In this document: positions 62,613 to 64,000 of the stretch, one piece after another
How the letters are laid out: each line of letters starts with the position of its first letter
How positions within the stretch are numbered: the stretch's first letter is position 1
NCBI RefSeq assembly: GCF_018279705.1
Contig: NZ_CP036498.1
Span: 372,001-436,000 of the forward strand
DNA: 64,000 bases
Origin: Tardiphaga alba
Lineage (GTDB): Bacteria; Pseudomonadota; Alphaproteobacteria; Rhizobiales; Xanthobacteraceae
Reading direction: 5' to 3'
Program-made: the position numbers and the translations under genes
Notes under the pieces: model-generated
Told to the model about the DNA's origin: nothing
Seen by the model: only the letters and a program-made list of their open reading frames with translations
Database searches by the model: none

Positions 62613-64000
62613 TCAAGGAATCTCATAGACCAAAACTTTGTCAGCAATGCCGCGTAAAGCGGCAGTCTTCTCGATGGGGGCGGTGCTGGATTGCTGCAGG
62701 ATGGCCTCCACCGCCTTGGAGGAGATCACTGGCGACGTCACATGAATGGATTGTGACGTGGCGAGACCCTGGACGCGGGCGGCGATATTCACGGTCTGGC
62801 CAAAATAATCCTGCCGCTCGTTGAGCATGACAGCGAGGCAGGGGCCTTCATGGATGCCGATCTTGACGACGAGATCGCGCGTTTCGCGTTCGTCATTCAG
62901 TCGCTCCATCGCTTTGCGCATGTCGATAGCGGCACGCAGCGCCTGTTCGGGGCGGGTAAAGGTGGCCATTACGCTGTCGCCGATGGTTTTCACCACAGCG
63001 CCGCCCTCAGCCGCGATGATGTCGAGCAGTGCGTGGAAATGTGCACGGACGAGATCGAAGGCCTTGAGGTCGCCGACGCGTTCATAGAGCGCGGTGGAGC
63101 CCTTGAGATCGGTGAACAGGAATGTCAGCGAGGTGATCTGCAGGCGTTGGTCGATACTGAGATTGTCGGCCTTGTAGAGATCGCGAAAGGTCTGGTTGCT
63201 GAGAATGCGCTTGGCCGTGACGAAAGGTTTGCGCTTGCCGATCAGGTGATGGAGCGCGTCGGCGGCGACAAGGATCGAGGGCAGTACGCGGGTGCCGGTC
63301 TGATTGTCGTAGGCGATGGTGAGCGGGCCGGGCTGCAGGGTGGTGGTGAGCGTCGGCGCATGTTCACTTCTATAAGTGAGCGAGAGCTGTCGGATCTCGT
63401 CGGTCGGTTCGCCCTGCACGTCGATGAAATGCGCCGTATGTGTGACCGGCTCGAACAGGATGATGAATTGCGGTGGCAGCTGGAGCGTGACTTCGGCCTT
63501 TTGATGCGCGGGCAATTCGCGCGCATCGAGTACGACGTCTTCCGACAACGTCGCCAGCGCATCGGCATTGAAATCGATGCCTGAGCTCCAGAAGATCTGG
63601 CGGAAATATTCCCAGATCGGCAGCGAATTCGGGTCATGCGCGGCGATGCGACGGATACGAGGAGAAACGGTGAAGGCGACTTCCACCTGCTCGTCCACCG
63701 AAGCGGCATAGCCACGGCCACAGAGGCCGCATTGATAGTCGTCGCTGCGCAGTGATTTCAGCGTGCCGTGGGCATCCAGCACCCCACCGCAGCCCGGACA
63801 CATCACATTCCAAGTGAGGTCGAACAGGCCGAGTTTTGACGCATGCAGGAAGCCGGCGATGGTCTTTTCTTCGTTGAGGCCCGTTCGCGCAGCAAAATCC
63901 AGCGGGTTGACGCGGTTGAGTTCGTGGTCGGCGCCGTCCTGCGTCAGACGCGCGATCGCATCGGCGACCGCGGGATCGGTGACCTTCCTGAGGCGCGAGA
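62613..64000 (-). CDS. adenylate/guanylate cyclase domain protein with N-terminal DUF5939-like region (5' end outside the window)
   Basis: The frame is open past 63806, where the ORF prediction starts, through KLGLFDLTWNVMCPGC to the window end, so the gene extends beyond 64000. Visible domains: a helical DUF5939-like region; a zinc-ribbon-like pair of CxxC motifs (CPGCGG and CGLCGRG); and a class III cyclase domain with LTFLFTDLKGSTALYERVGD (metal Asp), FGQTVNIAARVQGLA and VVKIGIHEGPCLAVM. The metal Asp and the transition-state Asn-Arg (NIAARVQ) are present. It would make cAMP or cGMP. Confidence 0.88.
   Translation of the reverse strand, partial: SRLRKVTDPAVADAIARLTQDGADHELNRVNPLDFAARTGLNEEKTIAGFLHASKLGLFDLTWNVMCPGCGGVLDAHGTLKSLRSDDYQCGLCGRGYAASVDEQVEVAFTVSPRIRRIAAHDPNSLPIWEYFRQIFWSSGIDFNADALATLSEDVVLDARELPAHQKAEVTLQLPPQFIILFEPVTHTAHFIDVQGEPTDEIRQLSLTYRSEHAPTLTTTLQPGPLTIAYDNQTGTRVLPSILVAADALHHLIGKRKPFVTAKRILSNQTFRDLYKADNLSIDQRLQITSLTFLFTDLKGSTALYERVGDLKAFDLVRAHFHALLDIIAAEGGAVVKTIGDSVMATFTRPEQALRAAIDMRKAMERLNDERETRDLVVKIGIHEGPCLAVMLNERQDYFGQTVNIAARVQGLATSQSIHVTSPVISSKAVEAILQQSSTAPIEKTAALRGIADKVLVYEIP

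Overview
The window reads as chromosomal DNA of a high-GC alphaproteobacterium, most likely from the Bradyrhizobium / Rhodopseudomonas / Afipia group (Rhizobiales). The evidence is the gene families (IalB-like periplasmic protein, DUF5939 cyclase, TAXI solute-binding protein, MatB, sdhCDAB order), the codon bias, and many short intergenic inverted repeats of the type common in that group. No prophage, transposase, integrase or CRISPR array was seen. Start codons were chosen by eye from Shine-Dalgarno spacing and family N-termini; domain calls come from motif reading, not searches.

Layout: 1-9.4 kb holds the end of leuD, a CitE/malyl-CoA-lyase-like enzyme, beta-carbonic anhydrase, a YqhA-type membrane protein, asd, two uncharacterised envelope proteins, leuB, an MFS transporter and a Tat-exported molybdopterin oxidoreductase with its cytochrome b partner. 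9.5-17.8 kb holds a fasciclin protein, malonyl-CoA synthetase, a CDF metal exporter, a TauE/SafE permease and the sdhCDAB operon. 18-27.3 kb holds a universal stress protein, an NMT1/SsuA-type ABC importer followed by a hybrid histidine kinase, a MAPEG protein, a PNPOx-like stress protein with a proline-rich companion, and a proline/alanine-rich OmpA protein. 27.5-38.9 kb holds a PhoA-type phosphatase, argG, a PAP2 phosphatase, rlmN, an IalB-like protein, a DECR-like SDR without its tyrosines, a quinone oxidoreductase, a YkvA protein, a pterin dehydratase and a TAXI protein.

The most interesting part is 38.9-49.8 kb, all on the minus strand. Three separate cobalamin riboswitches, each with its own conserved TTGAC promoter and a shared downstream hairpin, head three adjacent units: (i) an ABC-2 exporter of one ATPase and two DUF3526-like permeases, (ii) a TonB-dependent receptor with an apparent one-base frameshift, and (iii) a paralogous TonB-dependent receptor followed by a PepSY membrane protein. 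There is no BtuCDF importer or cobalamin synthesis gene in the window. The simplest model is a B12-repressed metal or corrinoid acquisition locus that pairs export with two outer-membrane importers.

50-64 kb is mostly housekeeping: PhoD, typA, an amine oxidase, a DCC/DUF2269 pair, a GNAT enzyme, ppa, an M20 peptidase, folD (also apparently frameshifted), DUF167, yggT, tRNA-Ala(CGC), an SDR, a TerB-like protein and a DUF5939-type adenylate cyclase cut by the window end. The two apparent frameshifts both lie in short homopolymers, so sequencing error should be excluded before either gene is called broken.
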